Part shown: positions 12,201-22,964 of the stretch, piece by piece
Position numbering within the stretch: the stretch's first letter is position 1
Layout of the letters: the number at the start of each line of letters is the position of its first letter
Origin: Pictodentalium vernedei
Taxonomy: Eukaryota; Mollusca; Scaphopoda; Dentaliida; Dentaliidae
Assembly: GCA_031216915.1 (NCBI GenBank)
Contig: CM062293.1
Span: 154,202,285-154,266,284, forward strand
Length of the DNA: 64,000 nucleotides
Direction: 5' to 3'
The notes under the pieces: model-generated
Database searches by the model: none
The model's input: the letters and a program-made list of their open reading frames with translations, nothing else
Told to the model about the DNA's origin: nothing
Position numbers and translations under genes: made by a program

Positions 12201-12580
12201 GGTTTCGGGCTTGGGCAGCCATCACGGTTGATAGATCATGCCCAAAAGGGGACGTTCTCATCTAGGCACTATACAGAGGCATCCTACCAAGTTACAATGA
12301 AATCCCTTCGTAAATACGACCTGTAGACTGTGCTAATGGTTTTCGGGTTTTGGGCTCGGGCAGCCATACCGGTTGCCCGATCGCGACGAAAAGGGGACGT
12401 TCACATCTAGACATGACCCCAAACCTGCATATGAAATTTCGTGACGATCAGACAAGAACTGCAGGGTGTAGCCCGTGCTAAAGGAAAATGTGAACAGACG
12501 TCACAGACTCAGAGACTAACAGACTTCCGCACGCGTGATGGCAATAGCTTATCTTGACTATGTCAAGTTAAGCTAAAAAG
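9281..12580 (+). mobile_element. Helentron/Helitron2-like non-autonomous element H1 with large satellite array
   Basis: The left end has a 15-bp palindrome AGTGTCAATGACACT (9287-9301) followed by TAGCTTAACTTG (9303-9314). The right end has the hairpin AGCTTATCTTGA / TCAAGTTAAGCT (12546-12574) followed by AAAAAGG. The 3' arm CAAGTTAAGCT is the reverse complement of the 5' AGCTTAACTTG, the asymmetric terminal inverted repeat arrangement known for Helitron2/Helentron elements. Just before the hairpin is a short unique 3' segment with CAGACGTCACAGACTCAGAG. There is no Rep-helicase frame, so the element would depend on a partner elsewhere. A 3'-truncated relative lies at 53759-55018. Confidence 0.7.
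9540..12440. repeat. Satellite array of H1, ~146-bp unit with four-unit higher-order structure
   Basis: About 20 units anchored on GTTACAATGAAATCCCTTCA and ATATGACCTGTAGACTGTGC. The segment after GGTTTTCGGGCTTCGGGC alternates between four types (CACCTGTAGCCATCACAGTTG; CACCCATCAAGGCTGAATG; CACCTTTAGCCGTCACAGTTG; TCGGGCAGCCATCATGGTTG) in a repeating order. The first type recurs near 9790, 10365, 10930 and 11635, a period of roughly 570 bp, with one local disturbance near 11390. Confidence 0.85.
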
Positions 12581-13430
12581 GAATGCTTGTGGTGGCCCTG
12601 GGACGTTTCAGCCAAAGACGCTTCGGAATCTGTATATTGAAGCGCCTGCATGCACTAGGAGGGAAAACTGGCCAAGATGGTGTGGGTTGGGGGGGGGGGG
12701 GGGGCAGATGGGCAAGCAATCAATGATATTGGCTTATTTGTGCGTGTGGATTTATGGGAGTCTGGGGTCCAATTGCCTCGTTTCGGGGATGGGGACTATT
12801 TACTTCACCATTTAGGAGTGGTATGGATGACTGAATCTTACACTGCCAAGACACTGAAATTTTTAATGTGCGAAAATCTCCGATAGAGGAACTAAAATCT
12901 CCTGTCTGAAAGACTTATTTAATTTTTGGGGTTTCAAGACACGTGTAGGGGGACAAAACCAAAAAATTATAATACGAAATTTCAGGGCATGTTTGAGCTA
13001 GGGTTATGGTGTGTGGTGGTCTGGCTTGTTGATCGGCATGTCATTATTGAAAAATAAAAAAAATATTATTTTCTATTGATTTTATTTGCATATGGTTATA
13101 ATTATGATTGCATATAATAAAAAGTAATTGAAAATGTTGATTTGTCTCTTATTTTTTCTCAGCTTGTCATGTGCAGAGGTGTTAAAACAGATGTTGGTTT
13201 GAAGGACAGCCCTGTGCTTTGTCGCGCCACTCAAATGTTATTTCACACCCTGTGCACAATGGTAGTTTAGTCCACTATATTTAACTAATCACTTCAATCC
13301 CGACTACTTTAATGTAGTAGTAGTAGTAGAATATTTTATTTAAGTGTCACATTTCAATACACATACATAATATGCATAGAGTATTTACAAAATATTCAAA
13401 TGAAATCTAGCCTATGGAGGCTTATGAGAC
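12581..13430. other. Unassigned sequence
   Basis: A G run at 12689-12703 and a TAGTAG microsatellite near 13315-13330. No gene or known repeat recognised. Confidence 0.5.
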
Positions 13431-13439
13431 ACATTTTCA

Positions 13440-14020
13440 TCAGAGGTAGGTCTTTTTTTTACAGTAGTTCATAAAAAAAAACCCAAAAAACCCCAAAAAA
13501 CAAAAAAAAAAACAAACCCGAAAAACCAAAACACATGCACGCACACCAACAGACACACAACCTTGTGGACCCTCTCCCCCCCACACACACACACACACGC
13601 ACAGAGTAATATGCAGACATACACCCACATGCACTTGCGTATACTTTCGTGTACTAATTTTCTTTCACTTTTTCTTACTTTCTCTCCCCCCCTCCCACCC
13701 CATCACGTAAATCTGTCTCTCTCTATCTCTTTCCCGCTGAAGTGTACTCTCTCTTAGAATGGCACATTCGCAGATATTTTAATTCGGTATCTCCCTTGTA
13801 TTCACCAACGTATTTTTACATACACACAGGCTTAGCTATTTCAATTGATAATACAAATAACAACAATGTAGAGGAACGTTGAAAAATCTGCAAATGCAAA
13901 GAGTACAAAAGTATGTACAAACTCCTTCAGAATTGGATGAAGGATATTTGTTTCGGTATGCAAATATCTCCTGTCCACCCCCCCCTCCCCCCAGCCCCCC
14001 CCCCTCCCCCCCTTGTGAAA
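13440..14020. repeat. Low-complexity zone
   Basis: A/C-rich blocks at 13465-13535, a CA run at 13580-13600, TC-rich sequence to about 13760, and a C-rich stretch with TCCCCCC blocks at 13977-14012. All frames here are simple-sequence artefacts. Confidence 0.8.
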
Positions 14021-15660
14021 TAATCATTAGTTTCAGTCACGGTATCCATTCAAAAACACTATATTTTCTTTTTACTACATCCTTTTTATAAGAATCTTTA
14101 ATTGCGTAGCCCAACAAGAGTAAGATAGGAAAGAGGATGGGCTGGTCGAGTTGACTCAATGTCGTAAACTGCTATCACTTCGATCATTAGCCGTGTGCCG
14201 TGGGCGCTTTTGAGGTGCAGGAGGCTTTTTCCCCCCCACTTCCCACCCAAGAAAAACACGGTTCATCAAGTGTTGGCCTACAGCTGTGAACAAAATGTGA
14301 AATTGGGAATTTCGCGAATATTAGTTGTTTTTCTCAAGTCTGGTTCTATTCCCAATTTACAATTTCATACCACAGCAATAGTCACCGTCTGCCTCCTCCA
14401 AATTCCAATTTTAATTTAAAATAAATTATCTACTACCAGTAACAAACGCAGTTGTCTTGCCAGTTGACGTCACAAGACAGTATTTATTAATCAGCAGAGA
14501 AACTGACATGCAAAAGCAATTAAACTAATTGTTAACGCTCGCGACTACGGTGGGTCACAGGGTTTTGAAAACTGTCTTCCACTGATCAAACACTGCGGTC
14601 CACTGGAACTCCACGGTGGAGAACACACCGCGGTGGCGTTTTTGTTTCAATCCACGTTGAATGTACTGTAATGTTAGTTATAAGAAACCAAATGAAGTTA
14701 AAAGATTAAAAAAAGACAACTCATTTATGTAAATATCAATGTGCAAAAAAAACCTTATTTATGTTAATATCTATGTGCAGTGTATTATGTTTCTATAGTT
14801 TATCGCTTGTTAAAAGTTGAAACACTTGAATGAAATAAAATATATCAAAGCCAATGTTCTTGTTATTGTTGCTCTGTTGTCAATGAAGGTAAGTAATTAA
14901 TTGCACACGCCCACTCATAAATAGTTCCTCTATAAATAGACAGCACTAATCTAAATTTAGCATCAATAACTGGGGTATTAATTGACCAGTCTCATATGGG
15001 TACTGTACACGTAATGCATTCCAACCCCTTCAAAACTCATTTTAAAGCAAGAAAACAAACTCACCCACATATTACATATTAAATAAAAATATACATTGAC
15101 TAAGGCTGTAAAAATGCTGATTACATGTTACATAGGGTGCAGTATTGAAGGAACTAATGGAAATACTTATACTGGATTGTCAAATTGTTTTGAAGTAAAT
15201 TCCAAAAATAAAAACATATTCTATTTTCAATTAATAGCTTACTAATGATGTAAACAAATCCAATCAATTCCCGGTCAATGCTGTACTCATTTTACTCTTC
15301 TTAGTCAATTGTAGTGTTACAATGACAGTCTTTATTTTGTCAACTGCAATTTGCCCTGATGCTTACTAGGGTAGAAGTCTGACACTTGCCTAGAGTACTT
15401 TGGATAAAAGCTTACCACTCCAAGTTCGCAGGTTACTCGTCAAATTCTGCAAGGAACCTGACACTATTATGGGATGTATGTCTTCCTACTTTTCGTGGAA
15501 TTCGCATGCAGACTACGTTTCATTTAATGGGATTTCGTTAACTCACAAAATATACAGATATTATTTTGTGCTTCAGTTATAGATATACCAATCAATAAGT
15601 ATTTAGTTCACATTGAAAAAATTAAGATATTAACATAATTAGTGGAACTAGGCCGCACAA
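14020..15660. other. Unassigned intron or flanking sequence
   Basis: Ordinary AT-rich sequence. A short GC-richer patch at 14575-14640 contains GGTCCACTGG and CCGCGGTGGCG. No conserved exon of CSK or other coding sequence was recognised on either strand. Confidence 0.45.
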
Positions 15661-16095
15661 TCATAACTAGAGGCTTGACTGTCCCAGATGGGCCTGTCCA
15701 TCCATCCCATGCACCCCCCCCCCCCCCCCCCCCCCCGCTGCCATTATTCTAAGAAGAAAAGGGGCATAACTCTAGGGAAAAAAGTGTGATCGGAACTATA
15801 AGCACAGGTTCCCATGGTAGTGAACATCCATACCAAGTTTCAAAGAAATCGACCCATAAACATCTGAGAAAATCTCCAGACAAAATTCTAGGCCTGCTAT
15901 TTCAAGTTTTATTGGGACATAATTCTGGAAAAAAATAATCCGACTGGAACTATAATTGCAGGTGCACAGGTTCCCATCGTAGTGAACATTCATATCATGT
16001 TTCGAGAAGATTGGTCCATGAACATCTGAGAAAATCTCCAGACAAAATTATGTCTATGGATGGATAGACGGACGTTCTTAAAAATGGTAGTTGTG
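15660..16095. repeat. Two-unit satellite-type repeat with C run
   Basis: Begins near AACTAGAGGCTTGACTGTCC with a run of about 23 C at 15714-15736. Two units share GGGCATAACTCT or GGACATAATTCT, CACAGGTTCCCAT, GTAGTGAACAT and ATCTGAGAAAATCTCCAGAC. They end in a GGATGGATAGACGGACG microsatellite at about 16055-16075. This is the same style of repeat as at 58970-59271 and 63711-64000. Confidence 0.7.
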
Positions 16096-16179
16096 GGCTT
16101 AATTTTTTCTGGAAAAATTGATCATTTTAATTCATTCAGACAATGGTTAAAACCTTGTTTTTTTGTAATTTTTTTTTGG

Positions 16180-16530
16180 GGGGGAGGCGAGGGGTATAGA
16201 CATGGTTACACCCCCCAACGTAATGCTTGATAGAAACTAATGCTAACCCCAACCCTGAACTAACCCTTAATATAAACCTTGAAAATTTTCCACTGGCCTC
16301 ATAAGTCTCATATTTAAGACACTAAGCTCATAATATTTACAATTAAGCTCATAATACATCCTTAAACTCATAATGCCTGTCCGGACAAAAAAAAAACAAC
16401 TTGTAACTCTCGTATTATAGCATGCACAGACAGATGGACAGATGAATGGACAGACAAGGTGATTGCAGTACACCCACCCCACCCCCACCCCCCATGCCAC
16501 AACTTGTTGTGGGGGGGGGGGGGGTATAAA
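16180..16530. mobile_element. Possible Helentron-like remnant with C/G-rich terminal hairpin
   Basis: A CAGACAGATGGACAGATG microsatellite (16427-16445) precedes a C-rich strand and then CCACAACTTGTTGTGG, followed by a G run and TATAAAAAC at 16495-16530. The C and G tracts can pair to form a terminal hairpin as in H1-H7. A GGGGTATAGACATGG segment near 16190 could be the matching left end. Low complexity makes this uncertain. Confidence 0.35.
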
Positions 16531-16639
16531 AACAACAGCTGTGATGAGTCTTTATTCATAATTATTTAGAAAACAAACATGTTTATAATAAAACATGTTT
16601 ATAATAGTACTGGTCAAATAGTACTGGTAAAGTCATTAA

Positions 16640-16765
16640 AGATTTGGTTAATACACAGAACGACACATGCATGGGAATGGATTAATCGATATGGCACGAG
16701 TGCCAGTGCCATATTGATTAATCCATTCACACACATGTCATCATGTGTTAATTACATGCCTTCAC
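16640..16765. repeat. Fold-back element, copy 1
   Basis: Arms at 16675-16697 and 16706-16728 (GAATGGATTAATCGATATGG and its complement) pair over 23 bp with one mismatch around an 8-nt centre. The outer text CATTCACACACATGTCATCA and ATTACATGCC recurs at 35985-36035, where a second member carries a longer, different interior. Confidence 0.75.
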
Positions 16766-16781
16766 GTCTATAAATATACAT

Positions 16782-16921
16782 TATCATGACCATGTGCATG
16801 TCCTGTAATTTGTATCAGGTTCGAGATCATGTTTACAATCAACCATCAGGGCGAGTTGTGATCCGATTGTAAATATGACTGAGAATCTGATACAAATTAC
16901 AGGACATGCATTTGGTCATGA
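16782..16921. repeat. Fold-back element with 23-bp perfect arms
   Basis: Arms at 16796-16818 and 16887-16909 (GCATGTCCTGTAATTTGTAT plus three more bases) are perfect complements. The flanking TATCATGACCA and TGGTCATGATA extend the pairing outward. The 68-nt centre contains a weaker inner pairing, TTTACAATC / GATTGTAAA. Confidence 0.8.
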
Positions 16922-17531
16922 TAAAACATTTATCTAACAATCCCTTTACATAAAGCCTGTTTCCCACATTTTTCAGTTTAAATTGGGTTGGAATTGGTCA
17001 AATTTTTTACTTTAATGTGTAATAACCATGCTTACAATGATATGTGCGATGGTGCGGTGTTTACTGGAAGTGGAATCTGTCTGATATGGAATCAGAATGA
17101 GTCGTCTATATGATACAGAATTGGAACACATTGTGTGATACGTACCGTTTCTCATGTTTTTAAGACCAAAATCTATATGATTGTTAGATAAAAACAATTA
17201 TTAGAAGGAAACAGTAATTCATTTGACAACTATCAACAAAAAACCCCATTTTATCGCCAACCTAATTTGCAAGGAGAATGTGTATTACTATTTCATCCCC
17301 TGAGTTCATAGAACACATTTGAACCCGGGGGACAATTTTCAGCTATCTCTAGCGATTCAAATTGTAACTGCATCAGACATGTTAAGTTTTGAAAATGACA
17401 ATCGGGGAGATTTTTACGTGTGAATATTTTTACAAGACTTTTGTTCAGAGAACAACAATTTATTAAGTTATCTACATGTATCTCTATCAATTTACTGGTA
17501 CCCCCCCACCCCCTTCTCACTTCATCCCTTC

Positions 17532-17640
17532 ATAAATTTACCCCACTTACAATTTTTGAGAAAAAGCTTAAGAACCACCAGCAAACTTTCAGTTAAGGGA
17601 CCACATACACACTTTGTAGTTGTAAGTGGGGTAAATTTAT
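17532..17640. repeat. Inverted repeat with 21-bp perfect arms
   Basis: ATAAATTTACCCCACTTACA plus A at 17532-17552 and its exact complement at 17620-17640 enclose 67 bp with no recognisable content. Confidence 0.8.
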
Positions 17641-17790
17641 ACAGTTCATATAGTTTAATCCCCCCCTCCCCCCCCCACCCATCTCCATTAATTTACCCAC
17701 TACTACCCTTCCCCATCCCAACATATTCTATTCCAAACCTAGTTCAATAGCCGCCCCCCCTCCCCCCCCCCCCCCCCCCCCCACTCTTCA
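17640..17790. repeat. C-rich low-complexity tract
   Basis: Several C runs, the longest about 26 nt at 17757-17783, within CCCCCTCCC-type text. Confidence 0.85.
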
Positions 17791-18565
17791 CATTAGTTTA
17801 TCCCACAACTTCCCTCTGCCCTTCCCGTACTCTCTGCCTGCATAAATTTCATGTCACTTCCTTCTTCCATGATTCTTTAAATTTAGAATCGTAGCGACGT
17901 TTTTTGGATGGATTTTCAGAAATTGCAAATTCGATTGCGAATGGTACTTACCGGTACACATCGCCTGATATATATATACACAACTAGTTACCTGTGATCC
18001 ATTCATCATAGAATGTTTTGAAAACAAAGTTATTTTTCAATTAAAAAACCGATCTCTGATGTCCATTCTTGTATTTATTTATTTTAATGAAACATGATTT
18101 GGAACAAAGGGAAGAGAAAAAAAGAGAATTTCTGAAGCTTACTTAAATATTCGGGTCATTGAACAGATCTCACGGATTACCGTTTGCAAACGTGAAGTAA
18201 ATTATACACAATAAAGAAATGGATGATTTTGTTTTTTTCACTTGATAAATTCTGATGATGCGGGAGATTTATGGGTGCTACCATGAGTATGGGAGATCAT
18301 GACCCAATTCAGGAGTCTCACGGTGAATCCGTGAGACTTAACATGTCTGAATTGCATTGCTCGATTTGTAGAAAATTCTAGTGAAATTTCATTTCTTTAC
18401 AAAAATAGTCTGTCAACGATTTCTGTTCTGCATGTGTGCGGAACGCATTTTCATTTTCTGCATGGTTTAGTGTTGCTGTAGATGGGGATTCCAAAGAACA
18501 GGCGTGTAATAAAATCAAGTTTCAATTGAGAAGCATCACTCGCAATGAAATAATGAATATTTAGG
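17790..18565. other. Unassigned sequence with a hairpin
   Basis: AGTCTCACGG and CCGTGAGACT pair around TGAAT at about 18311-18338, inside a weaker outer AATTCAG / CTGAATT pairing. No gene recognised. Confidence 0.5.
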
Positions 18566-18566
18566 C

Positions 18567-18905
18567 CCCACAAAGTAGATCTTCTGTTTCTCAGGACATT
18601 TTTTGTAACATTGCATGTGGGCTGGCGATTTTTTATTTTTTTTTTTTATTTTTGTAATTATTTTTCTGCCATCAAAAGTTCATATTCTTGTTTTGTTTTA
18701 TGTTTTAGGCATCAAAATCTACAGAATAGCATGAGTGATAGTGTATTTCATCCCTTCAGTGTGAGAAGGCTTTGCAATGCTGAAGCACTGTGAAGCCTTG
18801 TTGCACTCAAGGGAAAAATTTATTAATTTTAGGCTAAAAAAAAATAATGTTTTGATTCTCAGGCCCTCCCTCATTGGATTTGAACCTCCTCATTAGACAT
18901 TTTTA
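18567..18905 (+). repeat. Interspersed hairpin repeat F, copy 1
   Basis: Shares CCACAAAGTAGATCTTCTG, GTTTCTCAGG, CATCAAAAGTTCATATTCTT and a central hairpin (GAAGGCTTTGCAATGCTGAA region, 18764-18825) with copies at 34145-34530 (reversed) and 38331-38710. This copy's hairpin has decayed arms. Confidence 0.75.
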
Positions 18906-19008
18906 TTATGTCATGTTTTTTAAAGAATTTGTGAAAACTTGGAATGGTCATTTTTTCACATTTCTCGACATATAATTATTTAGCTGTGTTTGCAGTAAAT
19001 TGGTTTTT

Positions 19009-19065
19009 CTTGTTGCAGTTTATGGGAGAGTGCCCAGAGGCACTCTCCCATAAACTGTAACAAAG
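19009..19065. repeat. Isolated P1-type hairpin
   Basis: TTTATGGGAGAGTGCC and GGCACTCTCCCATAAA pair around CAGA, with the outer GTTGCAG / CTGTAAC near-matching. It is the same hairpin as in the TTAA elements at 31611, 39369, 41544 and 56959, but no TTAA-flanked ends were found around it. Confidence 0.7.
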
Positions 19066-19095
19066 AAAATTCTGATATACTGGATCATGATTTAA

Positions 19096-19265
19096 TTATT
19101 CATTTATTTGCTGGTGTTTAAGGTCATATTTTTCTGCACAATGGCTGATAATGGCCGCAACACCGATATAAACTCAAGTTTAACCAATCATTTAGAGCCA
19201 TGTGTCCCATTTTAAAGGACTCCTACCCCAAGCATTGGTTACAGGGCCTATTCTAATGGAATATG
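19096..19265. repeat. Interspersed repeat G fragment
   Basis: TATTTGCTGGTGTTTAAGGTCAT, a SINE-tail-like start, is followed by ACTCAAGTTTAACCAATCAT, GTCCCATTTTAAAGGACTCC and CCCCAAGCATTGGTTAC. The latter part recurs at 38770-39005, 40552-40800, 41835-42000, 60930-61060 and 63320-63530. No coding potential; class unknown. Confidence 0.6.
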
Positions 19266-19699
19266 ATGCTTGACAGATCTATGCCATTAAAAAGAACAAT
19301 AAAATACAAATACTTTTAGCTGTTGTTATGGCAGTTAGTTATAAAAGTTATACTATAATTACACTAAAATACAACCTTTTCTCTTTTTCAAGTGGAAAGA
19401 CAGCAAAAAGATTACTGACTATTCTCAAACCTTTACATGAAAAAAAAAAAATTAAAAAAAAAAAATAAAAATAAAATCCTCCCTCCCTCACTGATTTGAA
19501 AAAAAAAATGCCTGAGAATCAATTCATTTTTTTTATTTGGCCTTATTAACTTAAGTAAAATATCAGACATAAACCATTTACTTTTTATTGTTTAAGTTTG
19601 CATTGGTTATTAAAATAGAGCATGCGTCAGCCAAAATGACAATGCGGGAGGGCATGAAAAGCATATATTTAACTTTTTTAGGCCTTATAGTATTTTTTT

Positions 19700-19860
19700 T
19701 AAAATTCAGTCAGACAGAATATTTCAGTGGGTTGGAAAAGTGAACCATAGGTTCGCTTTTTTAGGACTTATAGTATTTTTTTTTTTTTAAATTCAATCAG
19801 ATAGAATATTCTAGTGGGTCGGAAAAGTGAACTATAGGTTCACTTTTCCGACCAACTGAA
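19700..19860. repeat. Hairpin with 16-bp perfect stem and neighbouring partial duplicate
   Basis: GGTCGGAAAAGTGAAC and GTTCACTTTTCCGACC (19817-19853) pair perfectly around TATAG. A similar unit with GGGTTGGAAAAGTGAACCATA lies about 85 bp to the left (19729-19755), so the region is a local duplication. Confidence 0.8.
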
Positions 19861-20169
19861 ATATTTCAGATGATTAAATCTAAACATAGGCAATGGACTA
19901 TTTAATGGATAGAAGGTTCTAGCATCAAATTTGTTACAGAAGTCAACTGGTGAGTTGACAGCTTGATTACACTTCTCCATTTCTGTCATGATGAGACCTG
20001 ATATGTACCATACACACCATGTTTGTACACTAGGGGGCCAAGAGTATTGCTCTCAATACACACAAGTGACTGGCAATATCGTGACTGGCAATATCTGAAC
20101 TCAAAATTCCCCAGTCAGATGCTTGCTAACCCATGGATGAATGGTCCCAAATCAAAGTTAAATACTCAC

Positions 20170-20328
20170 ATTGCAAAATTAAGTAATTCTTTCTTAGTTA
20201 TAACTTGACGTCCTCTACTCCTCAAATACTCTGCTAGATTTCCTTTTGCCATAAATTCTGTAACTAATGATATGGTATCTGCCATAACTATACCAATTAA
20301 ACAAACTAGATTCTTATGCCGTAATGAT
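20170..20328 (-). CDS. CSK: CSK-like tyrosine kinase, exon encoding kinase N-lobe to hinge
   Basis: Internal exon of a C-terminal Src kinase homologue, the cytoplasmic tyrosine kinase that phosphorylates the inhibitory C-terminal tyrosine of Src-family kinases. The reverse complement has a TTTGTTTACAG acceptor (AG at 20329-20330) and a GTGAGT donor just below 20170. The 159-nt exon starts by completing the ACA Thr codon split with the exon at 33668-33770 and ends after two bases of a codon. It translates to SLRHKNLVCLIGIV, then a hinge-type segment VTEFMAKGNLAEYLRSRGRQ, which aligns closely with the CSK family in spacing and in the MAKG-L--YLRSRGR signature. No stop interrupts it. The next exon (HRDLAARN catalytic loop) was not found on the minus strand to the left, so it probably lies outside the window. 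The family call rests on several exons agreeing. Intron positions are inferred from phase and consensus only. Confidence 0.9.
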
Positions 20329-20615
20329 CTGTAAACAAAAAAATAGACCGATTAAATCGTCAGATGTGTACCCATACACTCAACTAGTAGAAAGCTTTTA
20401 TTATCTCAGGACCAATTTTGGGGACAGGTAAAATCCATGTGAGGGCATTTTGTCAGGATCAAATTATCAGATTTACACCAAAAACTATACAGCTTGGAAC
20501 ATTAGTAACCTGAAGATATATATAAAGTAACATGACAATCCATGCAATATTTTTCAAAAAGTGATTGGAGGAATTTTCAATTTGAAGGATAAAGGGTTAA
20601 TATCTCAGGATCAAA

Positions 20616-20993
20616 CAAGTGTTTGACCACCGAGGTGGTATTAGTCCCCTACGGCGTTTTTGTGACATAAGGTGTTTTTGTCACAGAAGACACTAGAGTG
20701 TATAAGCATCTTAGATTTTAAAAAAAAAATATTGAGCGTGCATAATCCCCTCACAACCCTTTATCCATGTACCATATATGAAAGGCGTAGCTTGAACCAT
20801 GTTGGAGGGAGGGGTGGTAACATAAAATAGAGAAAAAAGCTTAAAAAAAACACAACAAAAATGGCCACCATTCTGCCATCTTGGATTTTGATAAAATAAA
20901 TATTGACTGTGCATCATCCCCTCAGAACCATTTATCCATGTACCAAATATGAAAGGTGTAGCTTGAAGCATATTAGAGGGAGAGGTGATAAAA

Positions 20994-21030
<37 letters not shown>

Positions 21031-22344
21031 TGTTAGATTTTGAAAAAAAAATATTGACCGTGCAAAATCCCCTCACAACCCCTTTATCCAAGTACTATAT
21101 ATGAAAAGTGCAGCTTGAACCATGTTGGAGGGAGTAGTGGTAACATAAAATAGAGAAAAAAGCTTAAAAAACACAACAGAAATGAAAAGTGCAGCTTGAA
21201 CCATGTTGGAGGGAGTAGTGGTAACATAAAATAGAGAAAAAAGCTTAAAAACACAACAGAAATGGTTGCCATGGCGCCATCTTGAATTTTGGAGAAAAAA
21301 TATTGAACGTGCAACATCCCATTACAACCCTCTATCCATGTGCCAGATATAAAAAGTGTAGCTTGAACCATGTTGGAGTGAGGGGTGGTAACATAAAATA
21401 GAGAAAAAAAGCTTAAAAACACAACAAAAATGGCCGACATGCCGCCATGTTGGATTTTGAAGAAAAAATATTGAACATGCATCATCCCCTCCCAACCCTC
21501 TATCCATGTGCCAAATATGCAAAGTGTAGCTTGAACCATGTTGGTGGGAGGGGTGGTAACATGAAAATAGAGAAAAAAAGCTTAAAAAACACAACAAAAA
21601 TGGCCGCCATTCCGCCATCTTGGATTTTGAAAAAAACATTTTGAGCGTGCATCATCCCCTCAGAACCATTTATCCATGTACCAAATATGAAAGGTGTAGC
21701 TTGAACCATGTTGGTGGGAGGGGTGGTAACATCAAAATAGAGAAAAAAAGCTTAAAAAACACAACAAAAATGGCCGCCATTCCGCCATCTTGGGTTTTGA
21801 AAAAAAAATTTTGAGCGTGCATCATCCCCTCAGAACCATTTATCCATGTCGCAAACATGAAAGGTGTAGCTTGAACCATGTTGGTGGGAGGGGTGGTAAC
21901 ATCAAAATAGAGAAAAAAAGCTTAAAAAACACAACAAAAATGGCCGCCATTCCGCCATCTTGGATTTTGAAGAAAAAAAATTGGAGTGTGCATCATCCCC
22001 TCAGAACCATTTATCCATGTACCAAATATGAAAGGTGTAGCTTGAACCATGTTGGAGGGAGAGGTGGTAACATCAAAATAGAGAAAAAAAAGCTCAAAAA
22101 ACACAACAAAAATGGCCGCCATTCCGCCATCTTGGATTTTGAAAAAAAAATTTTGAGCATGCATCATCCCCTCAGAACCATTTATCCATGTACCAAATAT
22201 GAAAGGTGTAGCTTAAAGCATGTTGGAGGGAGAGGTGGTAACATAAAAAACAGACAGACAGACGGACAGACAGATGGACAGACAGACAGACAGATGGACG
22301 GAGTGCAATCCTATAGTTCCCTTACGGTTCCCGTAGGGGACTAA
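20616..22344 (+). mobile_element. Helentron-like element H6 with ~170-bp satellite array, inserted in H7
   Basis: The left end has the hairpin ACCACCGAGGTGGT and then ATTAGTCCCCTACGGC (about 20624-20654). The right end has TTCCCTTACGG-TTC-CCGTAGGGGACTAA (22314-22344). CCGTAGGGGACTAA mirrors the left TTAGTCCCCTACGG. Uninterrupted H7 units read CTCAGGATCAAATTATCAG. Here the text is CTCAGGATCAAA, then H6, then TTATCAG, so the insertion shows no target duplication, as expected for Helitron-type movement. GACA microsatellites lie at 20996-21030 and 22249-22297. Confidence 0.72.
20700..22250. repeat. Satellite array of H6, ~170-bp unit
   Basis: About nine units anchored on AAAATGGCCGCCATTCCGCC (for example near 21598, 21769, 21938 and 22110), CATCATCCCCTCAGAACCAT and GTAGCTTGAACCATGTTGG. 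The last four units are very similar. The first half is more diverged, with one partial duplication at about 21180-21240. Frames up to 184 codons on both strands arise because units are stop-poor; they are not genes. Confidence 0.9.
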
Positions 22345-22594
22345 TTATCAGATTTACACCAAAAACTATACATCGCGGTACATCAGTAACCTGAAGATAT
22401 ATATAAAGTAACATAACAATTGGATTGATATTTTTTGAGTTATCTCATGCCAAAGGGATTGGAAGAATTCTCAATTTGAATGATAAAGGGTTAATATCTC
22501 AGGATCAAACTATCAGATTTACACCAAAAACTATACAGCTTGGCACATCAGTAACCTGAACACAAATGTTAAAAAATTTATAGTAATTTATATA

Positions 22595-22799
22595 TTTTTT
22601 ATACTTACCAATGACCCAGACTTAGCTGGTGCTAACTCTAACAAAACCAGGGCCAAACACAAATTTTGCCCCCCCCCCCAATCCCCAAAATTTGCATCCA
22701 AAACAAAAAGAAATCATGTCCTAAAGGACCTCCATACTATGCCTCTACTGCGCATGTGCAGTGACGCAGACGTCCCGAAATTGGCGCCAATTATCATTC
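22595..22799 (+). repeat. Inverted terminal repeat of DIRS element A (3' side)
   Basis: Pairs with 29420-29615. Landmarks are ACCAATGACCCAGACTTAGC, CCCCAAAATTTGCATCC, ATCATGTCCTAAAGGACC (itself containing the palindrome TCCTAAAGGA) and TGACGCAGACGTCCCGAAAT. The copy has a C run (about 22670-22679) where the partner has GGGG. The NRF1-like palindrome has one change here (TGCGCATGTGCA, 22749-22760). Confidence 0.9.
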
Positions 22800-22875
22800 T
22801 TACTGACAGTGCCTGGTCAGCGCTATGTACTCAGCGGGGAGGCAAGAGTTCCCAACTCCAGGGAGGGCCATCTCC

Positions 22876-22964
22876 GTCTGGGTCATTGGTAAGTATAAAA
22901 AATATATAAATTACTATAAATTTTTTAACATTTTTATACTGTACCAATGACCCAGACTTAGCTG
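22876..22964. other. Internal complementary region of DIRS element A
   Basis: The first ~55 bases (from GTCTGGGTCATTGGTAAGTA to TTTTTTAACATTT) are the reverse complement of the element's left end. The following bases (ATTTTTATACTGTACCAATG onward to TTAGCTG) are the reverse complement of the right end. The block therefore spells the junction of the two termini, as expected if replication passes through a circle with this region as template. Its overlap ATTT gives the shared AAAT at the integration site. Confidence 0.88.

Noticed and set aside
9540..12440. CRISPR-like appearance of conserved blocks separated by variable segments
   Set aside because: Whole units are homologous, the 'spacers' fall into four recurring types, unit length is ~146 bp, and the context is an animal intron region.
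13440..14091. ORFs in A/C- and C-rich tracts
   Set aside because: Simple-sequence translation products (for example runs of Pro, His and Thr).
1..20169. CSK kinase C-lobe exons (HRDLAARN, DFG, APE)
   Set aside because: Scanned by eye on the minus strand; no matching segment found.
20711..22344. Overlapping ORFs of 126-184 codons on both strands
   Set aside because: All fall in the 170-bp array of H6 and change frame from unit to unit; both strands are equally open, as expected for a stop-poor satellite.
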